Shown piece after piece: positions 11,211-19,983 of a DNA stretch of 64,000 bases. The DNA is from Lichenicoccus sp965276875 (lineage in GTDB: Bacteria > Pseudomonadota > Alphaproteobacteria > Acetobacterales > Acetobacteraceae). The stretch covers positions 62,001 through 126,000 of the forward strand of contig NZ_OZ255701.1 of the NCBI RefSeq assembly GCF_965276875.1, read 5' to 3'. The position numbers and the translations under genes were made by a program. The notes under the pieces were generated by a model. The model searched no databases and was not told the DNA's origin. It saw only the letters and a list, made by a program, of their open reading frames with translations. Position 1 is the stretch's first letter. Each line of letters opens with the position of its first letter.

Positions 11211-11232
11211 CTAGGCCCCGTGAGCGGCCGTA

Positions 11233-11512
11233 TCATGCCGGGGGTGCTGCAGCGTGGGTTTCGCAAAGTTCGTAATAGATCGGCTCGAACGACGTCGCGA
11301 TTGCCGCAATCTTCCCCATATGCGCGCGTGCCGCCGGATCGCTCATCATGGCGTCGAGGTCGGCTCGGCTGCGCCACGCGCGTAATTGGCGACATGCCGC
11401 CGATCGTGGCTGAGATGAAGGTTGGCGGAGATGAAGCCGGGTCGTTGGCGCATTCCGTGTTCGCTCGCGTGCGAGAGGGCGCGCAAAAGCTCCTCGGCTT
11501 TGGCAGGAGGGC
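11233..11512 (-). pseudogene. Antibiotic-biosynthesis-monooxygenase-type gene, 5'-truncated and frameshifted
   Basis: Remnant of a small dimeric alpha/beta-barrel monooxygenase. One frame carries AKAEELLRALSHASEHGM and PGFISANLHLSHDRRHVANYA. A one-base loss then shifts the frame, and WRSRADLDAMMSDPAARAHM and ATSFEPIYYELCETH continue in the next. The first 10-20 residues of the family are missing, at the exact point where the marR remnant on the other strand begins. The frameshift could be a sequence error; the missing start could not. Confidence 0.8.
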
Positions 11513-11752
11513 ATGTTGACCACTCTAGAGCGCAATGGTGTGCTGGAGCGGCATCCCGACCCGACGAACGCGCGCATCCTGCGGGCGACCCTGACAGCAC
11601 GAGGCAGTGCTGTTCTGGCAGACGCGCACAGGCTGGTTGCTCCGGTCGAGCAAGTCCTTACCTGGATGTTTGGGAGCAATGGGGCAGACCAGCTTGCCCT
11701 GTCGCTGACCAGGTTCGCCAAAAACCTACGGTCGCCGCGTAGCCCAGCATAG
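11513..11752 (+). pseudogene. C-terminal fragment of a MarR-family regulator
   Basis: The frame opens at MLTTLERNGVLERHPDPTNA, the wing of a MarR winged helix. It continues with RILRATLTARGSAVLADA and a dimerisation helix. A full MarR protein has about 60 more N-terminal residues, including the first helices of the DNA-binding domain, so this cannot bind DNA as a normal regulator. It is joined head-to-head with the truncated monooxygenase at 11233-11512. Confidence 0.8.
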
Positions 11753-11802
11753 GCAGAGTGCGTTGACTCTGTTACGCTGAACGCGGTTACCGGGAGACTA
11801 TC

Positions 11803-11985
11803 ATGCGCCGCCTGCTGATCGCCTGTCTCACAGTGGCATTTACCTTGGGGACCCTCGCCTCAGGCCATGTTGCCGAGGCGAAGTCGTCCTGCCGTGACGC
11901 CAAGGGCAAGTTCGTCAAATGCGCGACCGTCAAGCCGGCCAAGTGCCGGGATGCCAAAGGCAAGTTCACCGCCTGCCCCGCCTGA
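11803..11985 (+). CDS. Small secreted protein with two CRDAKGKF repeats
   Basis: A 60-residue protein with a signal peptide (about 1-25, cleavage after AEA or so). The mature part is almost entirely two copies of a C-RDAKGKF-xx-C unit (residues 30-40 and 48-58), giving four evenly spaced cysteines and a strong positive charge. Similar small Cys/Lys secreted proteins occur in Acetobacteraceae and Rhizobiales, to my knowledge without assigned function. Disulfide-bonded periplasmic binding is a guess. It stands alone between gene remnants and a convergent gene. Confidence 0.72.
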   Translation: MRRLLIACLTVAFTLGTLASGHVAEAKSSCRDAKGKFVKCATVKPAKCRDAKGKFTACPA

Positions 11986-12002
11986 GCGTACCGCCGGCCT
12001 GA

Positions 12003-12941
12003 TCAGCGCCCTTGCTGGATTGCCGAAAGCAGCCAGCGGCCGCCGGTGTAGCGCACGAACGTCCAGAACTCCGCGATACTGACCCGCTCTGCGAGGCTGC
12101 CGTCGACGACACGTCCGCCGGCATCCCTGGTCACGTCGATCATCGAGTAGCGCATGGCCACCGTTGCATAGTCGGCGCCGCCTTCGCTCCAGGCTTCCGA
12201 CAGATCGCCGCGATCAAGATGTACGTCAGAGACGGCATTGCGCAGGCCGCGCCGCGACTGGTCCTGTAGCTGCTCGCCGAAATAGCTGACCATCTCCGGC
12301 GTCGCCAAGCTTTGCAGGGCGCCCACATCGGCGCGTGTCCAGGCCGCCTGCACAGCCTGCAGGCTCTGCTCGAACTGTTGGTAGTCGGCCTGCGAGATCG
12401 CCAGCGGCGGCGCGTTTGCGGCATAGCCCGCACCACTCGGCATCCGCGCCGTGGGCTGGGCGTAGCCGGGGCCGGCCCCTGCCATGCTGCGCGCCGAGCC
12501 GTTGGCAAAGCGGCGCATCAGCCAGCGCACCGCAAACACGATGAGTGCCAGCTGGATCAGGATGCCGAGCAGATGGCCAAAGCCAAGGCCGCCACCGAAG
12601 AAGCCGTGCCCGAACAGCATGCCGGCAAGGCCCGCGCCAAGGAAGCCGCCGAGCAGCCCGGCCGCCAGCGGATGGCTTCTGCGCCCCATCACGCCGCCGC
12701 CGAGGCGGTTGGCGCCGAAGCGGTTGGCATATGGAGCGGGCTGCGTCATCGAACGGCTGAGCGGGGCTGCGCCATACGGTGCGCTGCGGGTTGGCGCCGG
12801 CATGCTGAAGGTGCGGCTGCCGCGACTGCCGAAGGAGAACCCGTGACCTGCCCGCGCGTCGGCGGCCGGTGGTGCAAGAGCCAGGCCGCCGAGCAGCAGG
12901 ACGGCGGCGATCAGGCGGGAGAGCGTGTGCGATGCGTTCAT
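12003..12941 (-). CDS. Tim44-like domain protein, membrane-anchored
   Basis: 312 residues. A signal peptide (about 1-29) is followed by a Gly/Ser/Arg-rich linker and a glycine-rich hydrophobic span (LAAGLLGGFLGAGLAGMLFGHGFFGGG). A second helix (LLGILIQLALIVFAVRWLMRR) comes next. The C-terminal 130 residues are a Tim44/NTF2-like fold (YQQFEQSLQAVQAAWTRADVGALQSLATPEM). Alphaproteobacterial relatives are membrane-bound proteins of poorly defined role. It is the last gene of the minus-strand run from 19063, 24 bases after pmbA. Confidence 0.85.
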   Translation of the reverse strand: MNASHTLSRLIAAVLLLGGLALAPPAADARAGHGFSFGSRGSRTFSMPAPTRSAPYGAAPLSRSMTQPAPYANRFGANRLGGGVMGRRSHPLAAGLLGGFLGAGLAGMLFGHGFFGGGLGFGHLLGILIQLALIVFAVRWLMRRFANGSARSMAGAGPGYAQPTARMPSGAGYAANAPPLAISQADYQQFEQSLQAVQAAWTRADVGALQSLATPEMVSYFGEQLQDQSRRGLRNAVSDVHLDRGDLSEAWSEGGADYATVAMRYSMIDVTRDAGGRVVDGSLAERVSIAEFWTFVRYTGGRWLLSAIQQGR

Positions 12942-12965
12942 GGTGAACCTGAAATGGTGCGCCTT

Positions 12966-14297
12966 CTAGCTTCCGGCAACGGTCATGCCGTCGATACGGA
13001 TCGTCGGCGCGTCAGTGCCGCGTCGGAACACCAGGTCGGAGGCTGGGGTCAGCTCCGCGAACATCGTGAGCAGGTTGCCGGCAACTGTGATTTCCGCGAC
13101 CGGCTCCGCCAGTGCGCCGTTGCGGATCATGAAGCCCGTGGCGCCACGGCTGTAGTCGCCGGTGATCCCGTTCACCGCCGATCCCATCATTTCAACGATA
13201 TACAGGCCCTCGGTAACGTCGGACATCAGCTCGGCGGGCGTGAGCGTGCCGGCGGCGAGGCTGAGATTGCTGGTCGAAGGTGACGGCGGCGACGAGGTGC
13301 CGCGCGAGGCGCTGCCGGTAGTCTCAAGCCCCAGCATGCGGGCGCTGCGCCCATCCAGCACCCAGCTGCGCAACACGCCATCCTCGATCAGCAGCAGTGG
13401 CGCGGTGACGACGCCTTCGCCGTCGAACGGCCGGCTGCGCAGGCCCCGTCGCCGGCGCGGATCATCGGCCACGTGGATGTCCTTGCGGAAGATCGTCTTG
13501 CCCATGCGGTCCTTCAGGAACGACGTGCCGCGCGCCACAGAGGCGCCGTTGACCGCGCCCGCGAGATGGCCGAGCAGGCTGCCCGAGACGCGCGGGTCAT
13601 ACACCACCGGCATGCGCGCGGTCTTTGGCCGTCGTGGGTTGAGCCGGGCGACCGCACGCTCGCCGGCGCTGCGGCCGATCACGGCGGCGTCGTCGAGATC
13701 CTCCAGATGCACCACCGAGTGGCCGTCATAGTCGCGCTGCATCGCGGTGCCGGTGCCGGCCAGGACGCTCGCCGAGACCGAGTGGCTGGTGCGGGCGTAG
13801 CCGCCGGAAAAGCCGCCCGACGTCACCAGCACCACCTCGTTGCGGCCGTAGCTTGCCGAGGCGCCGAGCGAATTGGCGACACCGGCGATCGCCATCGCCG
13901 CATCCTCGGCGCGTCCGGCACGCGTGGTCAGCGTGCCGACGTCGGGCTCGAACGCATCCTCCAGATCGAGGCCGGCGGCATCGAGCGGGCCGGTCGCGGC
14001 ACGCGCGCACAATCCCGCCATGGTGTCGTCCGGCACCACGCGCGCCATCGCGACCGCCTGGCTCGCGAGTTGGCCGAAGCCGACCGGATCGGCGCTGGTG
14101 GCAGAGACGATGGCGCTGCGCCGTCCGACAAAGACGCGCAGCCCGATATCGTTGTGCTCGGCGCGCTCGAGCTCCTCGGTCCGGCCCTGGCGGACCTGCA
14201 CGGCGAGCGAGGTGCCGCGGACCAGGACGGCGTCGGCGGCGTCGGCACCCTCGCGGCGCGCCAGCGTGATCAACTGGTCGAGCAAAGCAATACTCAT
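12966..14297 (-). CDS. pmbA: TldD/PmbA family protein (PmbA-type)
   Basis: 443 residues. In E. coli, PmbA (TldE) forms a heterodimeric metalloprotease with TldD that processes modified peptides and gyrase-poison antitoxins. This copy lacks the zinc HExxxH motif of TldD, as PmbA members do. Family marks are RQGRTEELERAEHNDIGLRVFVG near the N-terminus and GDYSRGATGFMIRNG near the C-terminus. Its start overlaps the end of the M16 peptidase gene by four bases, pointing to translational coupling. No tldD partner is visible in the window. Confidence 0.93.
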   Translation of the reverse strand: MSIALLDQLITLARREGADAADAVLVRGTSLAVQVRQGRTEELERAEHNDIGLRVFVGRRSAIVSATSADPVGFGQLASQAVAMARVVPDDTMAGLCARAATGPLDAAGLDLEDAFEPDVGTLTTRAGRAEDAAMAIAGVANSLGASASYGRNEVVLVTSGGFSGGYARTSHSVSASVLAGTGTAMQRDYDGHSVVHLEDLDDAAVIGRSAGERAVARLNPRRPKTARMPVVYDPRVSGSLLGHLAGAVNGASVARGTSFLKDRMGKTIFRKDIHVADDPRRRRGLRSRPFDGEGVVTAPLLLIEDGVLRSWVLDGRSARMLGLETTGSASRGTSSPPSPSTSNLSLAAGTLTPAELMSDVTEGLYIVEMMGSAVNGITGDYSRGATGFMIRNGALAEPVAEITVAGNLLTMFAELTPASDLVFRRGTDAPTIRIDGMTVAGS

Positions 14298-15559
14298 GCC
14301 GCAAGCCTGCCGGCGATCTCGTCCAGGCCCGGGATGTGCCGCGCCGGCCCGATCGTGGCCAGGGTCGGCGTCCCCGCGAACAGCCGCGACGCCGCGCGGC
14401 AGACATCATCGAGCGTCACGGCATGCAGCCTGGCCACCGTCTCCGCCGTCGGGATCAGCCGGCCGAACACCTGGAACTGCCGGGCGAGCTGCTCGCAGCG
14501 GCTGCCGGTGCTCTCCAGCGACATCAGCAGGCTGGACTTCACCTGCGCCCGGGCGCGATCAAGCTCCTCCTGTCCGATCGCGCGCTGCACCTTGCGCAAT
14601 TCCTCGATCGTTACCGGCAGCAACTCACGCGCCTCGTCCTCGCCAGTGCCGGCATAGATGCCGAACAGGCCGCCATCGAGGAACGGCGCATTGAACGAGT
14701 ACACCGAATAGACCAGCCCGCGCCGCTCGCGCACTTCCTGGAACAGTCGCGAGGACATCCCCCCGCCGAGCAGGGTGGCGAGCAACAGCACCGGGTAGTA
14801 GTCGGGATCGCGGTAGCCGACCGACGGAAAGCCCAACACCACATGCACCTGGTCGAGCTCGCGCTCCAGCCGGAACTCGCCGCCTCGATAGGCGCCAGGC
14901 TCGAAGGCCTCGGGGGGGCGCGTCTGCAGGTCGGCGAAGTGCGTCGAGGCGAGTTCCACCACCTCCTCGTGCTGGAGGTTGCCGGCGGCGGCGACCACGA
15001 CGTTGCCGGTGGTGTAGTGCTGGCCCATGTAGCCGGTCAGGGCCGCGCGCGACATCCCGCGCACCAGCGCATCGGTCCCGAGCGTCGGGCGGCCCATCGG
15101 CTGGCCGGGGAAGGCGGTCTCCTGGAAATGATCGAAGATGATGTCGTCGGGCGTGTCGTTCGCCTGGCCGATTTCCTGGAGGATAACGCCGCGTTCGCGC
15201 TCGATTTCGGAGTCCTCGAAGCTGCTATGGGTCAGGATGTCGCCGATGATGTCGGCACCCAGAGCGAGATCCTCCTTCAGCAGCTTGACGTAGTAGGCGG
15301 TCTGCTCGCGCGCCGTGTAGGCGTTGATGTGGCCGCCGACATTCTCGATCTCCTCGGCGATCCGCGCGGCACTGCGTCGCGGCGTGCCCTTGAAAGCCAT
15401 GTGCTCGAGGAAATGCGAGACGCCGTTCTCGGCGGCGGCCTCGTGGCGGGTGCCGCTGGCGACATAGGCGCCGAGCGAGACGGTCTCGACCCGGTCCATG
15501 CGCTCGCTGACGACGAGCAGGCCGGAGGGCAGGCGGGTGACGCGGACGGGGTCGGTCAT
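14294..15559 (-). CDS. M16 family zinc metallopeptidase (processing-peptidase type)
   Basis: 421 residues, the usual length for the short M16B class related to mitochondrial processing peptidase beta. The inverted zinc motif HFLEH is at residues 49-53, and the third ligand is the downstream glutamate in ERGVILQEIGQ. The C-terminal half has the expected GGGMSSRLFQEVRERRGLVYSVYSF. It is probably cytoplasmic, since no signal peptide is present. It sits between thrC (26 bases upstream) and pmbA (4-base overlap), a gene order common in alphaproteobacteria. Confidence 0.94.
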   Translation of the reverse strand: MTDPVRVTRLPSGLLVVSERMDRVETVSLGAYVASGTRHEAAAENGVSHFLEHMAFKGTPRRSAARIAEEIENVGGHINAYTAREQTAYYVKLLKEDLALGADIIGDILTHSSFEDSEIERERGVILQEIGQANDTPDDIIFDHFQETAFPGQPMGRPTLGTDALVRGMSRAALTGYMGQHYTTGNVVVAAAGNLQHEEVVELASTHFADLQTRPPEAFEPGAYRGGEFRLERELDQVHVVLGFPSVGYRDPDYYPVLLLATLLGGGMSSRLFQEVRERRGLVYSVYSFNAPFLDGGLFGIYAGTGEDEARELLPVTIEELRKVQRAIGQEELDRARAQVKSSLLMSLESTGSRCEQLARQFQVFGRLIPTAETVARLHAVTLDDVCRAASRLFAGTPTLATIGPARHIPGLDEIAGRLAA

Positions 15560-15585
15560 GCGGGTCCAGTATGGTTTGAGCGGGA

Positions 15586-16986
15586 TCAGGCGGCGTTCTT
15601 CAACGTGGCAGCGCGGACCGCGTCCTCGACCGCAGCGAGGTCGTTCGGCACGAGCCGGTAACGCTCCTCGCGCGTGTAGAGATCGGCAAGATGAGGCGGC
15701 AGGTCCGGGCGCCGGCCGGTCGCCGCCAGCATCGCGTCGGGGAATTTGGCGGGATGCGCGGTCGCCATCGCCACCGTCGGCACGCCGGGGATGGCACCGG
15801 CGCGGCCGGCGGCGATGCCGATGGCGGTGTGCGGGTCGGCGAGATACCCGGTCTTGTCATGCAGGCGCCGAATTTCGGCACGCGTTGCATCGTCGTCAAG
15901 GCTGGTGCCGTGAAACAGCTTGGCCGCCTCAAGCCAGGCGGCATCCGGCACCGCCATGCGTCGGCTCTCGCGAAACCCGGTCATGATGCGCGCGCAGACC
16001 TGCGCATCGCGGCCGAGCAGCTCGAACAGCAGGCGCTCGAAGTTCGAGCTCACCCCGATATCCATCGACGGCGACAGGCTCGGCACCACGTCGCGCAGGC
16101 TCATGTCATTGCCGGACAAGAACCGCGGCAGGATGTCGTTGCGGTTGGCGCCGATGCACAGCCGCGCCACCGGCAGCCCCATCCGCCGTGCCGCCCAGGC
16201 CGCCAGCACGTTGCCGAAATTGCCGGTCGGCACGGCAAAGCTCACCGCCCGGTCCGGCGCGCCGAGGCTGAGGGCGGCGGCGGCATAATAGGGGATCTGG
16301 GCAGCGATCCGCGCCCAGTTGATCGAGTTGACCGCCGACAGCCGCAGCGCGTCGCGGAACGGCGCGTCCGCGAACATCGCCTTGACCAAATCCTGACAGT
16401 CATCGAAGCTTCCCTCGACGGCAAGGTTGGTGATGTTCGCCGCCAGCACCGTGGTCATCTGACGGCGCTGCACCTCGCTGGTGCGCCCCCGCGGGTGCAG
16501 GATTACCACGTCGAGCCGCGCACGATCGCGGCAGGCCTCGATCGCCGCCGAGCCGGTGTCGCCCGAGGTGGCGCCGACGATGGTCAGGTGCCCATCCTGC
16601 TTGGCCAGCACATGATCGAACAGCCGACCCAGCAACTGCATGGCGATGTCCTTGAACGCCAGGGTCGGGCCGTGGAACAGCTCCTGGACGAACAGGTCTT
16701 GGTCGAGTTGTACGAGCGGCGCCACCGCCGGGTGTGTAAAGGAACCATAGGCGTCAAAACACAGCCGTTGAAGTGTGGCGGCGTCAATCGATCTCTCGGT
16801 AAATGGGGCAAGGATACGCGCTGCCAGGGCCGGGTAGGGCAGCCCGCGCAAAGCGCGCCATTCCTCGGCACTGAAATGCGGCCAGCGCTGCGGCACGAAC
16901 AGACCGCCGTCCTCGGCCAGGCCCGCGAGCAGCACACCGGCGAAGTCGCGATCCGGGGCAGCACCCCGGGTTGAAATGTAACGCAT
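15586..16986 (-). CDS. thrC: Threonine synthase
   Basis: PLP enzyme converting O-phosphohomoserine to threonine. I start at MRYISTRG (466 residues), the family's usual N-terminus, preceded by GAGAAGGGG. An ATG four codons upstream is also in frame. The PLP lysine is in FHGPTLAFKDIAMQ, about residue 112. The long class I (bacterial/fungal) form is shown by the SFTHPAVAPL region and by GATSGDTGSAAIEA. It heads the block thrC - M16 peptidase - pmbA. Confidence 0.96.
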   Translation of the reverse strand: MRYISTRGAAPDRDFAGVLLAGLAEDGGLFVPQRWPHFSAEEWRALRGLPYPALAARILAPFTERSIDAATLQRLCFDAYGSFTHPAVAPLVQLDQDLFVQELFHGPTLAFKDIAMQLLGRLFDHVLAKQDGHLTIVGATSGDTGSAAIEACRDRARLDVVILHPRGRTSEVQRRQMTTVLAANITNLAVEGSFDDCQDLVKAMFADAPFRDALRLSAVNSINWARIAAQIPYYAAAALSLGAPDRAVSFAVPTGNFGNVLAAWAARRMGLPVARLCIGANRNDILPRFLSGNDMSLRDVVPSLSPSMDIGVSSNFERLLFELLGRDAQVCARIMTGFRESRRMAVPDAAWLEAAKLFHGTSLDDDATRAEIRRLHDKTGYLADPHTAIGIAAGRAGAIPGVPTVAMATAHPAKFPDAMLAATGRRPDLPPHLADLYTREERYRLVPNDLAAVEDAVRAATLKNAA

Positions 16987-17033
16987 CCCCCTTCTCATAG
17001 CCCGCGCCGCGCGCCGACGCGACGCTTTTGCGC

Positions 17034-18143
17034 TCAGCGCCGGGCCTTTGGCGGCGAGGCTGCTGCCGGCGCTGAGGCCACGCGCAGTTCGAACAGCTCG
17101 ACGGGATGCGCAATCCTCGAGTGGCCATGATGGAATAGCCCGGCGCGGTCGAACTGCGACACCGGAATGGTCAGCACGCCGTCCCGCAGGAAGGGTGCTG
17201 CAGGCCAGTGCAGGCGTGGATCGCTGATCACAGTCCGTAGCGCACGGTCGGGACTGAGGCTGAGGACGCTGTCGTTCTCGACATCGTCCAGATACAGCGT
17301 GCCGTCCGGCGCAATCGCGCTGCCGCCAAGGGCAGGCGTGTCATACCAGAACTCGACGCCGGCGGTGAGCGCCTGCGGCGTCGCCTTGGGATCGTCGAGC
17401 AGGCTGGTGGCAATGCGCGACATCGGGCCGGACAAGGGCTGATAATAGAGGAACTTGCCGTCCGGGCTGAGGTCGAGATTGTCGACATCAATCATGACGG
17501 GCTTGCCGTCCGCGCCGCGCAGGGTCTCGCCGTCGACGGTGACCGGGCGACGCGCCGTCATCGAAGGCGTGCCGTCAAGCACGCGACGGGCGGCCCCGGT
17601 CGTGAGGTCGAGCACGATCAGGCCGGGCGCGCCGGCATCGGCGATATAGGCGGTGGTGCCGTGCAGGCAGAAATCCGCCACCCGGCTCTTCGGACGCAGC
17701 ACGTCCGCTGGCAGCACGATGGTGCGTGCGACGCTGTCATGGACGAGATCGATACGCACCAGCTTGGCAGCACCCGCAAGCGCCCGGCCACGGTCGGCGA
17801 CGCCGCTATCGAGCACCCAGAGGCTGTGGTCGGGGCCGAGGCGGATCGCGCTCAGCCCGACAAAGACCTTCGCGGGGTCGGCCTTGTCAGCAGCCGCGGA
17901 CCAGTCGTTCCAGCCGCCGCCGGGAAAAGGCTGGGGTTTGCCGTCATTGCCGATCACCGCGAGCGACGGGCCGGGATTGCCGGCGAGGCGGGAGAACACC
18001 ACGAAGGTGCGTCCGTCGTCGGAGCGCGCGACACCGCTCCAGGCCAGCCTGTCGGTTTGCGCGATGCTGCGCAGCCGGTCCGGCGCTGCTGCCATTGTCG
18101 CGAGGAGCAGGGCGGCGCAGGCCAGCAGCTTCGCGATCGTCAT
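17034..18143 (-). CDS. Secreted royal-jelly/yellow-family beta-propeller protein
   Basis: 369 residues from MTIAKLL, with a signal peptide of about 19 residues. The start is fixed by an ATGA overlap with the stop of the acyltransferase gene. The body resembles the major royal jelly protein family, a six-bladed propeller of unknown function in bacteria. Seen here are WSGVARSDDGRTFVVFSRL, DSLWVLDSGV-like spelling, VADFCLHGTTAYIADAGAPG, LDLSPDGKFLYYQPLSG and GGSAIAPDGTLYLDD. Some bacterial relatives are called gluconolactonase-like, but no activity can be assigned from sequence. It is exported, so it acts in the periplasm or outside. Confidence 0.82.
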   Translation of the reverse strand: MTIAKLLACAALLLATMAAAPDRLRSIAQTDRLAWSGVARSDDGRTFVVFSRLAGNPGPSLAVIGNDGKPQPFPGGGWNDWSAAADKADPAKVFVGLSAIRLGPDHSLWVLDSGVADRGRALAGAAKLVRIDLVHDSVARTIVLPADVLRPKSRVADFCLHGTTAYIADAGAPGLIVLDLTTGAARRVLDGTPSMTARRPVTVDGETLRGADGKPVMIDVDNLDLSPDGKFLYYQPLSGPMSRIATSLLDDPKATPQALTAGVEFWYDTPALGGSAIAPDGTLYLDDVENDSVLSLSPDRALRTVISDPRLHWPAAPFLRDGVLTIPVSQFDRAGLFHHGHSRIAHPVELFELRVASAPAAASPPKARR

Positions 18144-19063
18144 GGCCTCGTCTCCTTCGGCCAGCGTCGGTGCAGCCACAGCCAGGAGGTTGGGTGGGCG
18201 CGTATCCAGCGCTCAAGGGTCGCGTTCATCGCCAGGGTAATCGCATGGATGTCGGCATGCCGCTCGCCGGTGAGCGGCACCGACAGTGGCGCTTCCACTA
18301 TCATTCTGAAGCGCGCCGGCCCGAGACGCAGGATATGCGCCGGGATGATCGGCAGGCCAAAGCGTAGCGCCAGTTGCGCCATGGCGGGCGCGGTCATCGC
18401 CGGACGTCCGAAGAACGGCACCGCGATGCCGTCATTCATCTTCTGGTCGACCAGCATTCCCAGCGAGCCGCCGGCTTGGAGGTGCGACAACGCCGCACGG
18501 GCGCCGCGTGGTCCCTTGGCGAACAGCTCCACGCCGGGGGCAAGTGCCGCGCGCCGCATGCGATCGACAACCCCGTCGACCAATGGGTTCGAGGCGGCAC
18601 GATAGAAGCCCGGCAGTGCAAGGCCGTAGCGCGACGCGATCGGCAGCATCACCTCCCAATTGGCGAAATGGCCGGAGACGAACAGCAAAGGTGGGGTCAC
18701 GCGCGCGAGATGCTCCTCGCCGACGAGTTCCCATCCAGGCCCGTGGGCGGTGCGACGCAGGCCGCCCAAATGCGGCAGCTCGGCCACCGTGCGGCCGAGA
18801 TTGTCCCAGACCGCGCGGATGATCCGGCGACGCGCCATTGCGTCGAGTGCGGGCAAGGCGGCGCGCAGATTGCTATCGCCCACCCGCGAGACCGGCAGCC
18901 GCGGGCCCAGCGCGCGCGCAATCCGACCGCCGAGATCCGATGCGCGCACCGGCCCGAGGCCGCGCAGGCCGGCGAACGCTGCCTCGAGTGCGGCAGCCTG
19001 CAGGCCCTGCGAGAGCCGGCGTGGGAACGAAGTCACGGTCATCGGCGCGTTATGCAGCCGCAT
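18140..19063 (-). CDS. Lysophospholipid/lipid A acyltransferase, LpxL/HtrB family
   Basis: 307 residues. It transfers a fatty acyl chain to a lipid acceptor, most likely the lipid A precursor, at the inner membrane. The catalytic pair is in SGHFANWE (His132 and Glu137, an H-x4-E spacing). Downstream are FYRAASNPLVD and GGSLGMLVDQKMNDGIAVPFFGR, standard for the family. A second ATG at 19042 is possible. It is the first gene of the minus-strand block, and its stop overlaps the next start. LpxL and LpxM cannot be separated here. Confidence 0.87.
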   Translation of the reverse strand: MRLHNAPMTVTSFPRRLSQGLQAAALEAAFAGLRGLGPVRASDLGGRIARALGPRLPVSRVGDSNLRAALPALDAMARRRIIRAVWDNLGRTVAELPHLGGLRRTAHGPGWELVGEEHLARVTPPLLFVSGHFANWEVMLPIASRYGLALPGFYRAASNPLVDGVVDRMRRAALAPGVELFAKGPRGARAALSHLQAGGSLGMLVDQKMNDGIAVPFFGRPAMTAPAMAQLALRFGLPIIPAHILRLGPARFRMIVEAPLSVPLTGERHADIHAITLAMNATLERWIRAHPTSWLWLHRRWPKETRP

Positions 19064-19131
19064 ACGCGCCGCATCCAGATGCTATTGCCCTGTGCGGCGG
19101 CAAGCGCGGCAAGACATGTTAGGGAATCACC

Positions 19132-19977
19132 ATGATGCACCTGATCATGCAGCCGGAAATGTTCTACCGCTATCCGCTCTGGCAGGTCGGGCTGCTGTCC
19201 GGCGGTGCCGCGGTGCTGATCACGGTCTGCCTCGAATGTCTGGTCCGACGCTTCCTGCCGGCCACCACCCGTCAGGGCAACAACGACGCCTCGGCGGCGA
19301 TCTTCTCCGTCGTCGGCGTGACCTTCGCCGTCCTGCTCGCTTTCGTCGCGAACGTCGCATGGGAAGGATACAACAAGGCGAAGGCCGCGGCCGCGACCGA
19401 GGCGGCGATGGCACTCGACGTCAACGCTGCCCTGGCCGGGGCAGCACTTCCCGCGCGTGACGCGCTACGCACGACACTTGTGGAGTATCTGCGTACGGTG
19501 ATTGACGTCGAGTGGCCGGCCCAGGCGCAGGGACACGCGGTGGACCGTGCCTGGGTCAGCCTCGCGGCGCTCAACCGCGAGACCCTGGCCCTGCCGGTGT
19601 CCAGCCCGAACGCGATCTCCGTGCAATCGGCGCTGATGCAGGCGGTGACCCAGCTGTCCGACGCACGCCAGCAAAGGATCCTGGCCGCCGAGGTCACCGT
19701 GCCTGGAATTGTCTGGGCGGTGACGATCATCGGCGGGGCGCTGACCGTGGCGTTCAGTTCGTTCCTTGGTGTGCAACGGCTGGAGATGCACCTGGCGATG
19801 TCATGCACGCTGACGATCTCTGGTGTGCTGGTGCTGGTCATGATCCTGGCCTTGAGCAAGCCGTTCCGAGGCGACTACCGCGTCTCCACCGAACCGTTCC
19901 AGCAGGCGCTCGGCCATGTCACGTCGTCACCGGCGGTGCCAAACGTGGCGGCGCGTGCTATGCAGCCGGCGCCATAA
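19132..19977 (+). CDS. DUF4239 membrane protein (bestrophin-like)
   Basis: 281 residues, with an AGGGA ribosome site six bases before the ATG. Two hydrophobic helices near the N-terminus (about 18-36 and 60-80) and two near the C-terminus (about 195-220 and 225-245) flank a soluble alpha-helical middle. The pattern NNDASAAIFSVVGVTFAVLLAFV is the hallmark of DUF4239. These proteins are distantly likened to bestrophin channels, but no function is established. Divergent from the acyltransferase gene; the chalcone-isomerase-like gene follows after six bases. Confidence 0.82.
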   Translation: MMHLIMQPEMFYRYPLWQVGLLSGGAAVLITVCLECLVRRFLPATTRQGNNDASAAIFSVVGVTFAVLLAFVANVAWEGYNKAKAAAATEAAMALDVNAALAGAALPARDALRTTLVEYLRTVIDVEWPAQAQGHAVDRAWVSLAALNRETLALPVSSPNAISVQSALMQAVTQLSDARQQRILAAEVTVPGIVWAVTIIGGALTVAFSSFLGVQRLEMHLAMSCTLTISGVLVLVMILALSKPFRGDYRVSTEPFQQALGHVTSSPAVPNVAARAMQPAP

Positions 19978-19983
19978 CATTTA

